Assembly (NCBI GenBank): GCA_028288165.1
Contig: JAQBOG010000039.1
Location: forward strand, 1 to 64,000
Length of the DNA stretch: 64,000 nt
Source: Sphingobacteriales bacterium
GTDB taxonomy: Bacteria; Bacteroidota; Bacteroidia; Sphingobacteriales; Sphingobacteriaceae
Direction of reading: 5' to 3'
Below the pieces are notes generated by a model. It saw only the letters and a list, made by a program, of their open reading frames with translations. It did no database searches and had not been told where the DNA came from. Position 1 is the first letter of the stretch; each line of letters starts with the position of its first letter. Below are positions 55,232 to 63,711 of the stretch, one piece after another. The position numbers and the translations under genes are program-made.

Positions 55232-56049
55232 TTTAGTAACCGGGCCAATTCAGTTGCAAAATTATGATTAATCATTTCATGGTTTTCATCCAGCACTAAC
55301 TTTGTAGCATCCTTAATTTTGGGTATTAAATGATCGGCAATATGTTGAGGATACATGGGATCTCGTTTCCCAAAAATAAAAATGCTTTTGATGGAGTTTT
55401 TATTCAACACATCAACCAAATGAGCTTCATTCGTATTCCAAAAACGTAAAAACGTTAAACAAGCGTAAAAACTAAAACGAAGCTCCGGTGTTGCGATTTC
55501 TTTGTATAGGATATTATAACCTATATCATCAACAACCTTAACACGCCTTAAAAGTGATAATAATCTTAACAAACCCTTGTTGCTTGAAGTTAAACGTTCT
55601 AAAAAACGATTCCCAATTTTATTAAGACTTAAAAATTTAATAACATTTCCTGGCCGAATGCTCGAAGGGGAAATTAAAATGAACTCAGCAATCCTGTTTG
55701 CTAGTTCTTCAACAACTGTTGTTGCGTAAAAAGTACCCATAGAGTAACCAATAACTGAAAATCGATCGATATTTTCATAATTACAGAATGCTTGAATGAG
55801 ATCAGAAAACTGCTTTTTAGTGATTCCCTTTTTAACATTTTCGATGCTTTGATCAACTAAACGGGTTTCTTTATGAAAAAAAAGATCAAAACCGTAAAAC
55901 GTGTAATCATCACCTAACACCGACTCCAAAACTTTAAATTGTTTACCGTGCATGCCGTAACCATGAAAACTAAGCATGCTTTTACTTCCATTACCAAATT
56001 TATAGTAATGAATTTTAGCTAAAGAATGTTCGAAGTAATGGTCGGTCAT
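55228..56049 (-). CDS. Alpha/beta hydrolase, probable cluster thioesterase
   Basis: I place the start at the ATG at 56049 (MTDHYFEHSLAKIHYYKFG); an earlier start would overlap the upstream gene by 31 bases. The 273-residue protein has SFHGYGMHGKQF (oxyanion loop), the nucleophile Ser in VIGYSMGTFYAT, an Asp in FGKRDPMYP and a His in ENHEMIN near the end. In this position it could release the acyl chain from the ACP, but it could also be a simple esterase. Confidence 0.75.
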   Translation of the reverse strand: MTDHYFEHSLAKIHYYKFGNGSKSMLSFHGYGMHGKQFKVLESVLGDDYTFYGFDLFFHKETRLVDQSIENVKKGITKKQFSDLIQAFCNYENIDRFSVIGYSMGTFYATTVVEELANRIAEFILISPSSIRPGNVIKFLSLNKIGNRFLERLTSSNKGLLRLLSLLRRVKVVDDIGYNILYKEIATPELRFSFYACLTFLRFWNTNEAHLVDVLNKNSIKSIFIFGKRDPMYPQHIADHLIPKIKDATKLVLDENHEMINHNFATELARLLK

Positions 56050-56081
56050 TTTATAGATGGTAGCTTGTAAGTAATTTTCAA

Positions 56082-56486
56082 CTATGATTGCTTTATCAAT
56101 GCCAATGCCCAAACATATTCACCATCATGCGAAATTGTTAAGCTAATTTGAAAGCTGTTATGGTGTTTATGAAGTGTAACAGAAGGCTCACCAGAAGCTT
56201 TTTCTCTCAAAATCTCAATATCTTTCCATCCCATCAGGGTTTTATCAAGCTGCTTTACAGCTTTATAAACTGCTTCCTTTGCAGCCCATGTAGAAGCATA
56301 TCGAAGTACAGGTTCACTGAATGAATCGCAGTACTTGATTTCGCTTTCTGTATAAACCTTTTTTTGGAATAAGTCGTTGTATGTATCAGTAAAGCTGGGA
56401 ATAAATATAACATCATTTCCGACTGCAAATTCTTTGTCAATATTCAATGCTGCAATCATTGCTAAAATACGATCAGGCTCCATCAT
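56082..56486 (-). CDS. AcpS-type 4'-phosphopantetheinyl transferase
   Basis: From the ATG at 56486 the product is 134 residues. VGNDVIFIPSF near residue 19 is the metal-binding Asp block and ASTWAAKEAVYKAVKQ near 68 is the second conserved block of holo-ACP synthases. It attaches phosphopantetheine to a serine of the carrier protein. Its start overlaps the end of the FabI-like gene by 14 bases, and a dedicated enzyme beside its own ACP suggests that the cluster's ACP is not served by the main one. Confidence 0.82.
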   Translation of the reverse strand: MMEPDRILAMIAALNIDKEFAVGNDVIFIPSFTDTYNDLFQKKVYTESEIKYCDSFSEPVLRYASTWAAKEAVYKAVKQLDKTLMGWKDIEILREKASGEPSVTLHKHHNSFQISLTISHDGEYVWALALIKQS

Positions 56487-57285
56487 CCGGAACACCCATT
56501 ATATTAAATCCGCCATCTACATAATGAATGTTGCCGGTTACTTTCTTAGACAGGTCAGAAAAATAGTAAAGGGCAGCATTTCCAACATCAACCGCTTCTA
56601 TATTACCTAACGGTGCAGTCATTTTCCCTAGTTTTCGCAATTTACGCACACCATTGATTCCTCCAGCCGAGGTTGTCATTACTAAACCCGGGGAAAGGGC
56701 ATTTACACGTACACCAGTTTTCCCAAAATAATCTGCCAAATAAAGCATAATATTTTCTAAAGCAGCCTTATTTACTCCCATGCCAGCGTATCCTGGGAAA
56801 ACACGTTGAGAAGCATTATAAGTGAGCGTTAATATCGACGCATCTTTTGCCAATAACTTTTCGGCAGCACGACAAATACGTAGTAATGAATAGGCGCTAA
56901 TGTCGAACGCATCCATCAAATCATCAAATGGAATATCCAGATAGGAAGACGCTTCTTCATTACTTCCCGGATAAGTAGAACACATTACCTTTTGATTTCC
57001 AAAAGCTACGCCATGCAAAATATAATCAATTGCACCTAAATCTGTATGTATTTTTTGCAGGAAGGCAGCTATCTGCTGTTCGCTTCGAACATCAACTTCT
57101 CCAGAAAATTCATTATTCATTCCCGCAACTTGCATCAGATGTAATACTTCTTCCTTAGTTTCCGAAACGTAACTTAGAGCTACCTTACATCCTGATTCAT
57201 GAAGTTTTTTAGCAATACTAAACGCTATGGAACTATCATTCCTAACTCCAAAAACTACAGCAACTTTGTCGTGGTTATTAATCAT
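56473..57285 (-). CDS. FabI-like enoyl-ACP reductase (short-chain dehydrogenase)
   Basis: The 270-residue protein has the FabI cofactor stretch VVFGVRNDSSIAFSIAKKL, DYILHGVAFGN near residue 87 and the catalytic Tyr-x6-Lys in YAGMGVNKAALE near residue 164, then SPGLVMTTSAGG. This matches enoyl-ACP reductases, though the middle differs enough that a different reduction is possible. It overlaps the neighbouring ketosynthase gene by one base. It is likely to be an extra copy beside the housekeeping FabI, which is not in this window. Confidence 0.8.
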   Translation of the reverse strand: MINNHDKVAVVFGVRNDSSIAFSIAKKLHESGCKVALSYVSETKEEVLHLMQVAGMNNEFSGEVDVRSEQQIAAFLQKIHTDLGAIDYILHGVAFGNQKVMCSTYPGSNEEASSYLDIPFDDLMDAFDISAYSLLRICRAAEKLLAKDASILTLTYNASQRVFPGYAGMGVNKAALENIMLYLADYFGKTGVRVNALSPGLVMTTSAGGINGVRKLRKLGKMTAPLGNIEAVDVGNAALYYFSDLSKKVTGNIHYVDGGFNIMGVPDDGA

Positions 57286-58634
57286 TATATATCTCTGGAT
57301 ATGGAAACAGCACTATTAGTACCTCCAAATCCATAATTTAAGCATGTAATTCTATTTATTTCCTTCTCAAAGGTTTCTTGCGGAAGTAAATCCCGGTAGG
57401 CATTAAGAGCATTTTTAGAGCCGGCCCATGATTCTGATAATTGAAAAGATTCAGGTTCCGTATTTAGATTTTCAGAATTCAAACATGGCAGAACCTTTTG
57501 ATTTTGAATCATCAATAATGCAGTGATAAACTCCACCGAACCAGCAGCCCCAAGCATGTGCCCAAATTGGGATTTAGGTGCTGAAATGTGATAGTTTTTA
57601 TCTCCTAAAATATCCACAACGCTTAGTAATTCAATCGCATCACCGGCAGGAGTTGAAGTACCATGAACTTTCACCACATCAGGTATTAAAGCGCCATTGG
57701 TACCTATTAATCCTTTCCACAGTCGTTGCTGACCAGAAAAAGAAGGGGCAAACATATCACCGTCTCCATCCGAGTTATTGAAATAATTATCAATCACCCC
57801 AATAATGTTGGCACCGCGTGCCTTCGCCATTTCATATTCTTCTAGTGCTACGATACCGGCACCAAAAGAACATACAAAACCATTCCTGCCAGCATCAAAT
57901 GGTCTGGAGCTTTGTGCAGGGTCAAAACCCTTACTCAAAACCTGCATGCTGTCAAAACCAATAAAGGTTTCAAATGAAGTGCCTTCTACACCTCCTGCGA
58001 TTACCCGATCTTGTATTCCAAATTTTATTAAACGGTAGGCATAGCCAATATTACCCAAACCGGTTGCACAGGCAGAACCAATCGATTCACAAACGCCCCT
58101 GTTTTTTATCAAACAAGATACATTCGCAGCGTCCCGATAAACCATCGCTCTATCCACGTTATGTGAACCGCTTATTCGAGTTTTTTTTCCTAGCTGAAAG
58201 AAATTATACCAGGCACTTCGTAAAATTTCATGTCCGCCGCCTCCCGAGCCTACCACTACTCCCGTACCTTCAGATTGCGTTTCCGCATCAGACCAACCAG
58301 CCATTTTGATTGCATCTAAAGACCCAAGCATGGCCCAAATACTGCCAATGTCTGCAGTAGATAAGTTTCCGGCTGGAATTCGGTTTAGTTTATCGATGTA
58401 AATTTCGGGGTAGTCTTCTAAAATGGTAGAATATATGGTTTCTAGACCCATCTCCTCCACAGTAATGAAACCACTAACTTTAGAGCGAACGTTCTTGCCG
58501 TATTTAACTGCCTGATCCCATTCTCTAATCAAGCTTTGATTAGAAAATAACTTGTTACTAAAGTCATTTAGATCGGTACAGGTGGGGAACGCACCGCCCA
58601 TTCCAACTACTGCAACCCTTCTTTCAGCAGACAT
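57285..58634 (-). CDS. Beta-ketoacyl-ACP synthase (KAS I/II type)
   Basis: The 449-residue protein has the complete triad: C189 in GSACATGLG, H324 in VKVHGTSTPAGD and H359 in SAPKSQFGHMLGAAG, with K354 in that stretch. It extends an acyl-ACP by two carbons in a decarboxylating condensation. No chain-length-factor partner is encoded nearby, so it is more like a fatty-acid ketosynthase than a polyketide heterodimer. It lies between the ACP and FabI-like genes, which fits a chain-building set. Confidence 0.9.
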   Translation of the reverse strand: MSAERRVAVVGMGGAFPTCTDLNDFSNKLFSNQSLIREWDQAVKYGKNVRSKVSGFITVEEMGLETIYSTILEDYPEIYIDKLNRIPAGNLSTADIGSIWAMLGSLDAIKMAGWSDAETQSEGTGVVVGSGGGGHEILRSAWYNFFQLGKKTRISGSHNVDRAMVYRDAANVSCLIKNRGVCESIGSACATGLGNIGYAYRLIKFGIQDRVIAGGVEGTSFETFIGFDSMQVLSKGFDPAQSSRPFDAGRNGFVCSFGAGIVALEEYEMAKARGANIIGVIDNYFNNSDGDGDMFAPSFSGQQRLWKGLIGTNGALIPDVVKVHGTSTPAGDAIELLSVVDILGDKNYHISAPKSQFGHMLGAAGSVEFITALLMIQNQKVLPCLNSENLNTEPESFQLSESWAGSKNALNAYRDLLPQETFEKEINRITCLNYGFGGTNSAVSISRDI

Positions 58635-58637
58635 ATA

Positions 58638-58898
58638 TTAACCCTTCGCTTGTGTTTTCAAAATTAAATCAACGATATTTTCAACTTTCGATCCTAAATC
58701 ATCTATGTCTTCATCTTCAAACTCAACTCCAAATTTTTGCTCTGCTTTTGCTGCAATATTTATAAGCTCGGTGGATGGTGTACCCAAATCGGTTATAAAA
58801 TCTGTGTTTTCGTTTATACCTTCGAGTTTAGCATGATCTATGGTTCTAACCGTTTTTAAGATCTCAACCAGTCCATCAATTACTTCTTGTCTTGTCAT
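58638..58898 (-). CDS. Acyl carrier protein with a non-standard serine motif
   Basis: The 86-residue acidic, helical protein has TDFITDLGTPSTELINIAAK. The serine that would carry phosphopantetheine is S42, but the usual DSL is replaced by PST. Helix 3 continues with KFGVEFEDEDIDDLG. It is the right size and fold, and sits between the dehydratase-like and ketosynthase genes. The unusual motif could make it need its own AcpS-type enzyme, which is encoded three genes away. Confidence 0.85.
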   Translation of the reverse strand: MTRQEVIDGLVEILKTVRTIDHAKLEGINENTDFITDLGTPSTELINIAAKAEQKFGVEFEDEDIDDLGSKVENIVDLILKTQAKG

Positions 58899-58907
58899 AG
58901 TATGATT

Positions 58908-59474
58908 TTATTTATTCGCTATTAATTCTTTTTTAAGGGCCCTGCCTGTTACATCAAATAATTCAGCAATTAAAACAAAGCGATCGTCTAAATCATATGC
59001 TTTTAAACGATCTGCCGTGAAATTACTAAAATATTCATTGAGGTTTAATTCCTTTGGCACTTTATAGATTCGTCCGTCGGCAACCATCTGCCTGAACTTG
59101 TAAAACTTTATATCGCCAATACTAATAAAGGTGTCTCCTTCAGCCAAATAACTGTGGAAATTTACCTGACCGATACTTATAAAAACGGGCAGAAATTTTT
59201 CTTTTAGTTCTAGTGGTGTCCAGTTATTTTTTTGGCATTCTAAGAAAGTGCAGCATGAAACAATCGTTGCCTGGGCAAATGCTTCAATCTGATCAACGCC
59301 CCTAAAAATTCCAAAATGATCAAGCACATCTTTTGAATCAGGCGTATAGCTCGCAACAATCCCAATTTTCGGATCATGCCAATGATATGCATTTAAATAG
59401 CGCTTTGATGGGCCATGAAGCAGCATTTCTGAAGGGGAAGTTCCTAGTAAGTTTAGATGTGAGATTTGAGACAT
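58908..59474 (-). CDS. Hot-dog-fold dehydratase-like protein (FabZ-related)
   Basis: The 188-residue protein has DHFGIFRGVDQIEAFAQA near residue 52, which is like FabZ's HFPGxPVxPGVLxIEAMAQ but three residues shorter between the His (H53) and Glu (E64). A beta-rich remainder follows, with NFHSYLAEGDTFISIGDIKFYKF. It probably removes water from a 3-hydroxyacyl-ACP, or acts as a thioesterase. The shortened motif is odd. It is part of the auxiliary chain-building cluster. Confidence 0.7.
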   Translation of the reverse strand: MSQISHLNLLGTSPSEMLLHGPSKRYLNAYHWHDPKIGIVASYTPDSKDVLDHFGIFRGVDQIEAFAQATIVSCCTFLECQKNNWTPLELKEKFLPVFISIGQVNFHSYLAEGDTFISIGDIKFYKFRQMVADGRIYKVPKELNLNEYFSNFTADRLKAYDLDDRFVLIAELFDVTGRALKKELIANK

Positions 59475-59640
59475 TAGATGTGAGAGTATAGCAGTTTTAG
59501 TATTGAGTAATGGGTATTGCCTTTTTAGTATTGAGTAATGAGTACTGCATATTGCGTTATAGCCTGAAGGTTAATGTCGTCTGTCAAGCGTTGATTGCTG
59601 ATTGCTCATTGCTGATTGCTCATAGCTCATAGCTGACAGC
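59475..59640. repeat. Heptamer-type tandem repeats between fabG-like and dehydratase-like genes
   Basis: TTGAGTAATGAGTA-type units are followed by GATTGCTGATTGCTCATTGCT and ATAGCTCATAGCTGACAGCTGAC-type units. They separate the FabG-like gene from the rest of the cluster. The build resembles the blocks at 36685 and 51090. Confidence 0.7.
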
Positions 59641-59643
59641 TGA

Positions 59644-60366
59644 CTAAAACAATCCTCCATTCACACTGATATTTGTTCCGTTTATGTAAGAAGCCTTGTC
59701 TGACAACAGAAAAGCGATTGTTTCGGCTATTTCTTCAACTTCGCCTAAACGTTTAGAAGGGATCATTTGTAGGTATTTACTCATTTCCGTTTCCGGGATT
59801 GCATCTGTCATAGCTGTCTTAATAAAACCAGGAGATACACTCAAAACGCGAATTTTATGCTCCTCATTTAATGCAGCAGCTTCTTTTGCTAACGATTTGG
59901 AAAGGGCCACCAATCCAGCTTTTGTGGCAGCATAAACTGATTGAAAAGCATTCCCTGTTTCGCCCACAACAGAACTTATATTGATAATTACCCCTGCTTT
60001 TTTGAGGCTAAATATTTTCATTGCCGTTTTGCATATTAAGATTGGAGCTTTCAAATTGATATTTAACATCGCGTCAATATCCTTCTCTGGCTGAAATATC
60101 AACGATTTATCTAAAGCAATACCAGCATTATTTATAACTCCGTATAAATCATCTCCATGTTCTTTCTTCAAGCGCTTACAAAAGTCTGTCACACCCTCGT
60201 TGCTAGAAAGATCAGAACACAATACATAATTATCGATCCCCTTCCAAGTGATGTTTTCTTCTTTAGTTGCATGCAATATCAACGTATAATGCGCATCTAA
60301 AACTTTTGCAATTGCTAAACCAAGACCTCTGCTTGCACCAGTAACTAATACTTTAGGGTTTCCCAT
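59644..60366 (-). CDS. FabG-like 3-oxoacyl-ACP reductase (short-chain dehydrogenase)
   Basis: The 240-residue protein has the cofactor motif TGASRGLGLAIA, NNAGIALD, the catalytic Ser in NISSVVGETG and Tyr/Lys in YAATKAGLVALS (near residue 147), and the typical ending INGTNISVNGGLF. It reduces 3-oxoacyl-ACP with NADPH. It lies just before the dehydratase-like gene, and its place with ACP and ketosynthase indicates the chain-building set. A simple fatty-acid role cannot be ruled out. Confidence 0.88.
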   Translation of the reverse strand: MGNPKVLVTGASRGLGLAIAKVLDAHYTLILHATKEENITWKGIDNYVLCSDLSSNEGVTDFCKRLKKEHGDDLYGVINNAGIALDKSLIFQPEKDIDAMLNINLKAPILICKTAMKIFSLKKAGVIINISSVVGETGNAFQSVYAATKAGLVALSKSLAKEAAALNEEHKIRVLSVSPGFIKTAMTDAIPETEMSKYLQMIPSKRLGEVEEIAETIAFLLSDKASYINGTNISVNGGLF

Positions 60367-60464
60367 TCAATAAATTTGAGTTCGTTAAGATTTAAAGTCC
60401 AATTTTATTAATTCTTAAATTCCACAAATATAAAATAACCCAATAGTAATCCTTAATAAAATAA

Positions 60465-60492
60465 AACCCGCTCCATGTAAATGAAACGGGTT
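60465..60492 (-). terminator. Intrinsic terminator after the cold-shock gene
   Basis: The arms AACCCG/CGGGTT, with inner CAT/ATG pairing, form a stem downstream of the minus-strand cold-shock gene, followed by an A/T-rich tail. Confidence 0.65.
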
Positions 60493-60516
60493 GATATATA
60501 TCTGAAAATAGTTTAC

Positions 60517-60714
60517 TTATACTTTTTTAACTTTTATTGCTTGCAACCCTTTACGCCCTTCTTCCACTTCATATTCAACGTTATCGTTGTCTTTTAATGC
60601 ATCAACGCCGCCAGCTACATCTTTAAAGTGTACGAAAATATCTTTACCATCATCTTGAACAATAAAACCATAACCTTTTTGGTTGTTAAACCATTTTACT
60701 TTTCCAGTTTTCAT
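60517..60714 (-). CDS. Cold-shock domain protein (CspA family)
   Basis: The 65-residue protein has both RNA-binding motifs: KWFNNQKGYGFI (RNP1) and DIFVHF (RNP2). It is a single cold-shock domain of standard length that binds single-stranded RNA or DNA and acts as an RNA chaperone. The 139-base stretch between it and the peroxiredoxin gene is AT-rich and could hold its promoter and a long untranslated leader. No promoter box is certain. Confidence 0.96.
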   Translation of the reverse strand: MKTGKVKWFNNQKGYGFIVQDDGKDIFVHFKDVAGGVDALKDNDNVEYEVEEGRKGLQAIKVKKV

Positions 60715-60853
60715 AAATAATAAATATTATAAGTTACTTTCCCATTCTTATATCCCACTGATAATTAGGCAGTAAAATAAAACAAATAGTACTTATATCA
60801 AATATATATAATATTAATAAAAATAAATAGCTCAAAAAGTGCGACCTTTTTAA

Positions 60854-61489
60854 TTATTTATTAGGTTGTGGGGTCATTCTCAAGTACGGTTTAACTTCCG
60901 TAAATCCTTTCGGGAATTTAGCGGGAATATCCTCCGTTTTAATTGCGGGAAGCACTACTACATCTTCACCATCTTTCCAATCTGCCGGAGTTGCCACGCT
61001 ATGATATGCAGTTAATTGCAACGAATCAATCACCCTTAATATTTCAGTAAAATTCCTCCCTGTTGATGCAGGGTAAGATATAATAAGCTTAATTTTTTTA
61101 TCAGGGCCAATGATAAAAAGCGATCTTACGGTAGTTTTTTCTGAAGCATTCGGATGAATCATGTCATAAGCAATCGCCACTTCTTTGTTTTCGTCAGCAA
61201 TAAGTGGAAAATTAACTTCTACATTTTGTGTTTCATTGATATCTTTTATCCAACCCTCGTGAGAATCAAGCGGATCAACACTTAATGCAATAACTTTTAC
61301 ATTTCGTTTCGCAAACTCATCTTGTAACGTTGCCGTTCTACCTAATTCTGTAGTACATACCGGAGTATAATCAGCCGGATGAGAAAACAGGACAGCCCAG
61401 CTGTCGCCAATATATTCATAAAAATCAATGTCTCCCATTGAAGTTTTTGCCTGGAAGTTTGGTGCGATATCGCCTAATCTTAAGCTCAT
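60854..61489 (-). CDS. 1-Cys peroxiredoxin (Prx6 type)
   Basis: The 211-residue protein has SHPADYTPVCTTELGR with the peroxidatic C45, and a long C-terminal part ending EVKPYLRMTPQPNK. No second resolving Cys in the usual 2-Cys position is seen. It reduces hydrogen peroxide and organic peroxides. It is one gene on its own. Confidence 0.93.
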   Translation of the reverse strand: MSLRLGDIAPNFQAKTSMGDIDFYEYIGDSWAVLFSHPADYTPVCTTELGRTATLQDEFAKRNVKVIALSVDPLDSHEGWIKDINETQNVEVNFPLIADENKEVAIAYDMIHPNASEKTTVRSLFIIGPDKKIKLIISYPASTGRNFTEILRVIDSLQLTAYHSVATPADWKDGEDVVVLPAIKTEDIPAKFPKGFTEVKPYLRMTPQPNK

Positions 61490-61611
61490 AGTATTTGTGT
61501 TTATTGTCCTACTAAATTAGTAGTGTTTTTAATTAGTTATGTCAAAATAATGCAAAATAGTTACGACTTCTACGTTTAAATAACCTGTTTTAAAATTCAC
61601 TTTTGAGTGAA

Positions 61612-62226
61612 TTAAAGGAAGTCAGAAACTGGTAAATAATCGGCACCACTATTTTCCGCAAAAGTTTCATCTGTAGCATTAGCACCTACAATCAACACAT
61701 CCTTACGGGATAGTCCATGTTTATCAATTACAAAATCAAAAACGTCTGATTCAGGTTTTGGTTTTATCTCATCAGCAAAATATACTGTTAAATATTTATC
61801 AAGGCCATGCCATTCTGCTTGCCGTATTTTATTTAGCTGAACTTCGGGGTTACCATTCGTTATCAAAAACAGCTGCTTTCTATCAACCACTATTTGTTGA
61901 AGCAACGAAAGCATATTTTCATACATGATTAGCTTCAAAGGCAAACGAGCAGTATAATGGAGTAAGTCAAAGTTCTTTCGATATTTCTCATCTAAATTGA
62001 AAACCTCTTTTGATTTATCGAAAATTGCATTAGCCCCGTGATTTTCATATACGTTTTTTAAAAAGTTAGTAAGTTCAATCCCGGTAGGCACTGTTTCCGT
62101 AAACTCAATAAAATTTGCGAATAAATAATATACTTGAAGCAGGTAATCCCTTTCAGGGAATAGAACATTATCCAACTCAAAAATGAAAGCCTTCTTGGCA
62201 GGATTTAGGTCTCCGTATGTTAGCAT
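61612..62226 (-). CDS. HAD-superfamily protein with altered catalytic motifs
   Basis: The 204-residue protein has the fold and length of a HAD phosphatase: FELDNVLFPERDY at residues 15-27, LITNGNP near 120 and KPKPESDVFDFV near 152. But motif I is E-L-D instead of D-x-D, so the nucleophilic Asp is replaced by Glu. Motif IV is VGANATDETF instead of GDxxxxD. It may not be a phosphatase. It overlaps its upstream neighbour by one base. Confidence 0.65.
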   Translation of the reverse strand: MLTYGDLNPAKKAFIFELDNVLFPERDYLLQVYYLFANFIEFTETVPTGIELTNFLKNVYENHGANAIFDKSKEVFNLDEKYRKNFDLLHYTARLPLKLIMYENMLSLLQQIVVDRKQLFLITNGNPEVQLNKIRQAEWHGLDKYLTVYFADEIKPKPESDVFDFVIDKHGLSRKDVLIVGANATDETFAENSGADYLPVSDFL

Positions 62227-62714
62227 TATATCGTAAATAAGGTGAGTTTAATTTCATCATTATGAAAAGTGAAATTAAATATCCCATTCATTTGTTCTTG
62301 GGGTATGGGTAACTCTGCAGGGAAATTACCACCTGTTATTTTATTATCCTCCAAAACAATCACATTACTCGTATCATAGGTAGAATCGCCTGCATATTGG
62401 TTTAACCATTGTTGATCAGGGATTACTAAAGTTATTCCATATTCGGCAAATAAAATTGCTGCTTCCGATAATGCAAAAACTTCCGTTTTATGAAGTGGAT
62501 ACACTTTTGATACTTGATGATCCAAACAAACGCTCAACAGTTCATGCGCATAAGTAGGTGCATCACCTTGCGGGATTTTTATAAATTTCCGTGAAGAGGA
62601 CGGTAGTTGTGGTAAGTCTTGATGATCTGCAAAAATAATGATATCACCCTTAACATACTGTTGTAAGCGATAAGCTTTAGCATCTGACGCTCCGGTAATT
62701 AGTATAGAAGTCAT
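62226..62714 (-). CDS. Rossmann-type orphan protein (pre-ATP-grasp-like), unknown function
   Basis: The 162-residue protein begins TSILITGASDAKAYRLQQYV and continues with alternating strands and helices (KVYPLHKTEVFALSE near residue 94, GITLVIPDQQWLNQY near 117). This resembles the N-terminal domain found before ATP-grasp domains, but no ATP-grasp part follows. It lies one base after the LolD-like gene and overlaps the HAD-like gene, so all three are likely to be one unit. The assignment is by fold pattern only. Confidence 0.45.
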   Translation of the reverse strand: MTSILITGASDAKAYRLQQYVKGDIIIFADHQDLPQLPSSSRKFIKIPQGDAPTYAHELLSVCLDHQVSKVYPLHKTEVFALSEAAILFAEYGITLVIPDQQWLNQYAGDSTYDTSNVIVLEDNKITGGNFPAELPIPQEQMNGIFNFTFHNDEIKLTLFTI

Positions 62715-62715
62715 G

Positions 62716-63372
62716 TTAATTAGTTATAATCTGTCCGTCTTTCATGAAAATTTTTCTGTCGGCTAAATTCGCCAGATTTTCATTATGCGTTACAATAATA
62801 AAAGTTTGATTTAAACGATTTCGTAGATCAACAAACAAATTATGCAAGCTTTCAGCATTGGCCGAATCAAGATTGCCCGATGGCTCATCAGCCAAAATAA
62901 TGGAAGGATTATTTATCATTGCCCTGGCAACGGCCACACGCTGCTGCTCTCCACCCGAAAGTTCAGATGGTTTATGATTTGCTCTGCTTTCAAGGCCAAG
63001 TAAATCCAGCAATTTCATTGCCCGGTGTTCTGCATCTTTCTTACTTGTTTTAGCGATATAAGCCGGAATGCAAATATTTTCGATAGCAGTAAACTCTGGC
63101 AAAAGATGATGAAATTGGAATATAAAACCAATATTTTCATTTCTAAAAGCACTTAATTTTTTATGGGATAAAGAGTTTATCGATACCCCCTTTATTTCTA
63201 CGATGCCAAAATCAGGTTTGTCTAGCGTACCAATAATATGTAACAATGTACTTTTACCAGCACCCGAGGCACCAACAATCGTAATAATTTCGCCTGTTTC
63301 AACTTCCAGGTTTACACCTTTTAGAATTTGCAAACTCCCGTAAGATTTTTTGATATCCTTGGCTTTTAGCAT
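62716..63372 (-). CDS. ABC transporter ATP-binding protein, LolD/MacB-like
   Basis: The 218-residue protein has Walker A in [10 protein letters not shown] (residues 34-43), the signature [14 protein letters not shown], Walker [12 protein letters not shown] and the switch His in [10 protein letters not shown]. Its short length and the [18 protein letters not shown] stretch match LolD/MacB-type ATPases, which pair with FtsX-like membrane proteins to move lipoproteins. No permease is beside it here. Confidence 0.92.
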   Translation of the reverse strand: MLKAKDIKKSYGSLQILKGVNLEVETGEIITIVGASGAGKSTLLHIIGTLDKPDFGIVEIKGVSINSLSHKKLSAFRNENIGFIFQFHHLLPEFTAIENICIPAYIAKTSKKDAEHRAMKLLDLLGLESRANHKPSELSGGEQQRVAVARAMINNPSIILADEPSGNLDSANAESLHNLFVDLRNRLNQTFIIVTHNENLANLADRKIFMKDGQIITN

Positions 63373-63530
63373 ATCGCGAAGATAATAAAGTATGCTAAAT
63401 CAAATACATATACAGCCATGTAAATAACAGAAGTGTTATTCGCGATTATCCGGATTTAAGCGGAACCGTACCAAGGCAGTTATGACAGATAACTAAACTC
63501 AATTAGTGATATTCTAAAAAATAGTGATTT

Positions 63531-63632
63531 GGGCGTTCGGGCGGGCTGTACGTTACAATCTTTTTTGCCGCACCCTCCACTGCGTTTCAGGGACGGCAAA
63601 AAAGGATTTTCACTGCCATCTAACGCAAAACC
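63531..63632 (+). repeat. Dispersed hairpin repeat, copy D
   Basis: It begins GGGCGTTCGGGCGGGCTGTA, has the hairpin CTTTTTTGCCG…CGGCAAAAAAG with a long loop, and ends TAACGCAAAACC. It lies between ubiX and the LolD-like gene. The stem GCCG/CGGC is different from the other copies but paired. Confidence 0.75.
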
Positions 63633-63711
63633 TAGCAAACCTAAACAAATCTCTTAAAGAATCTTTCTTGATCCTAATCGTAAATTTAACAGGGTTTAGG
63701 TTATTAATGAA

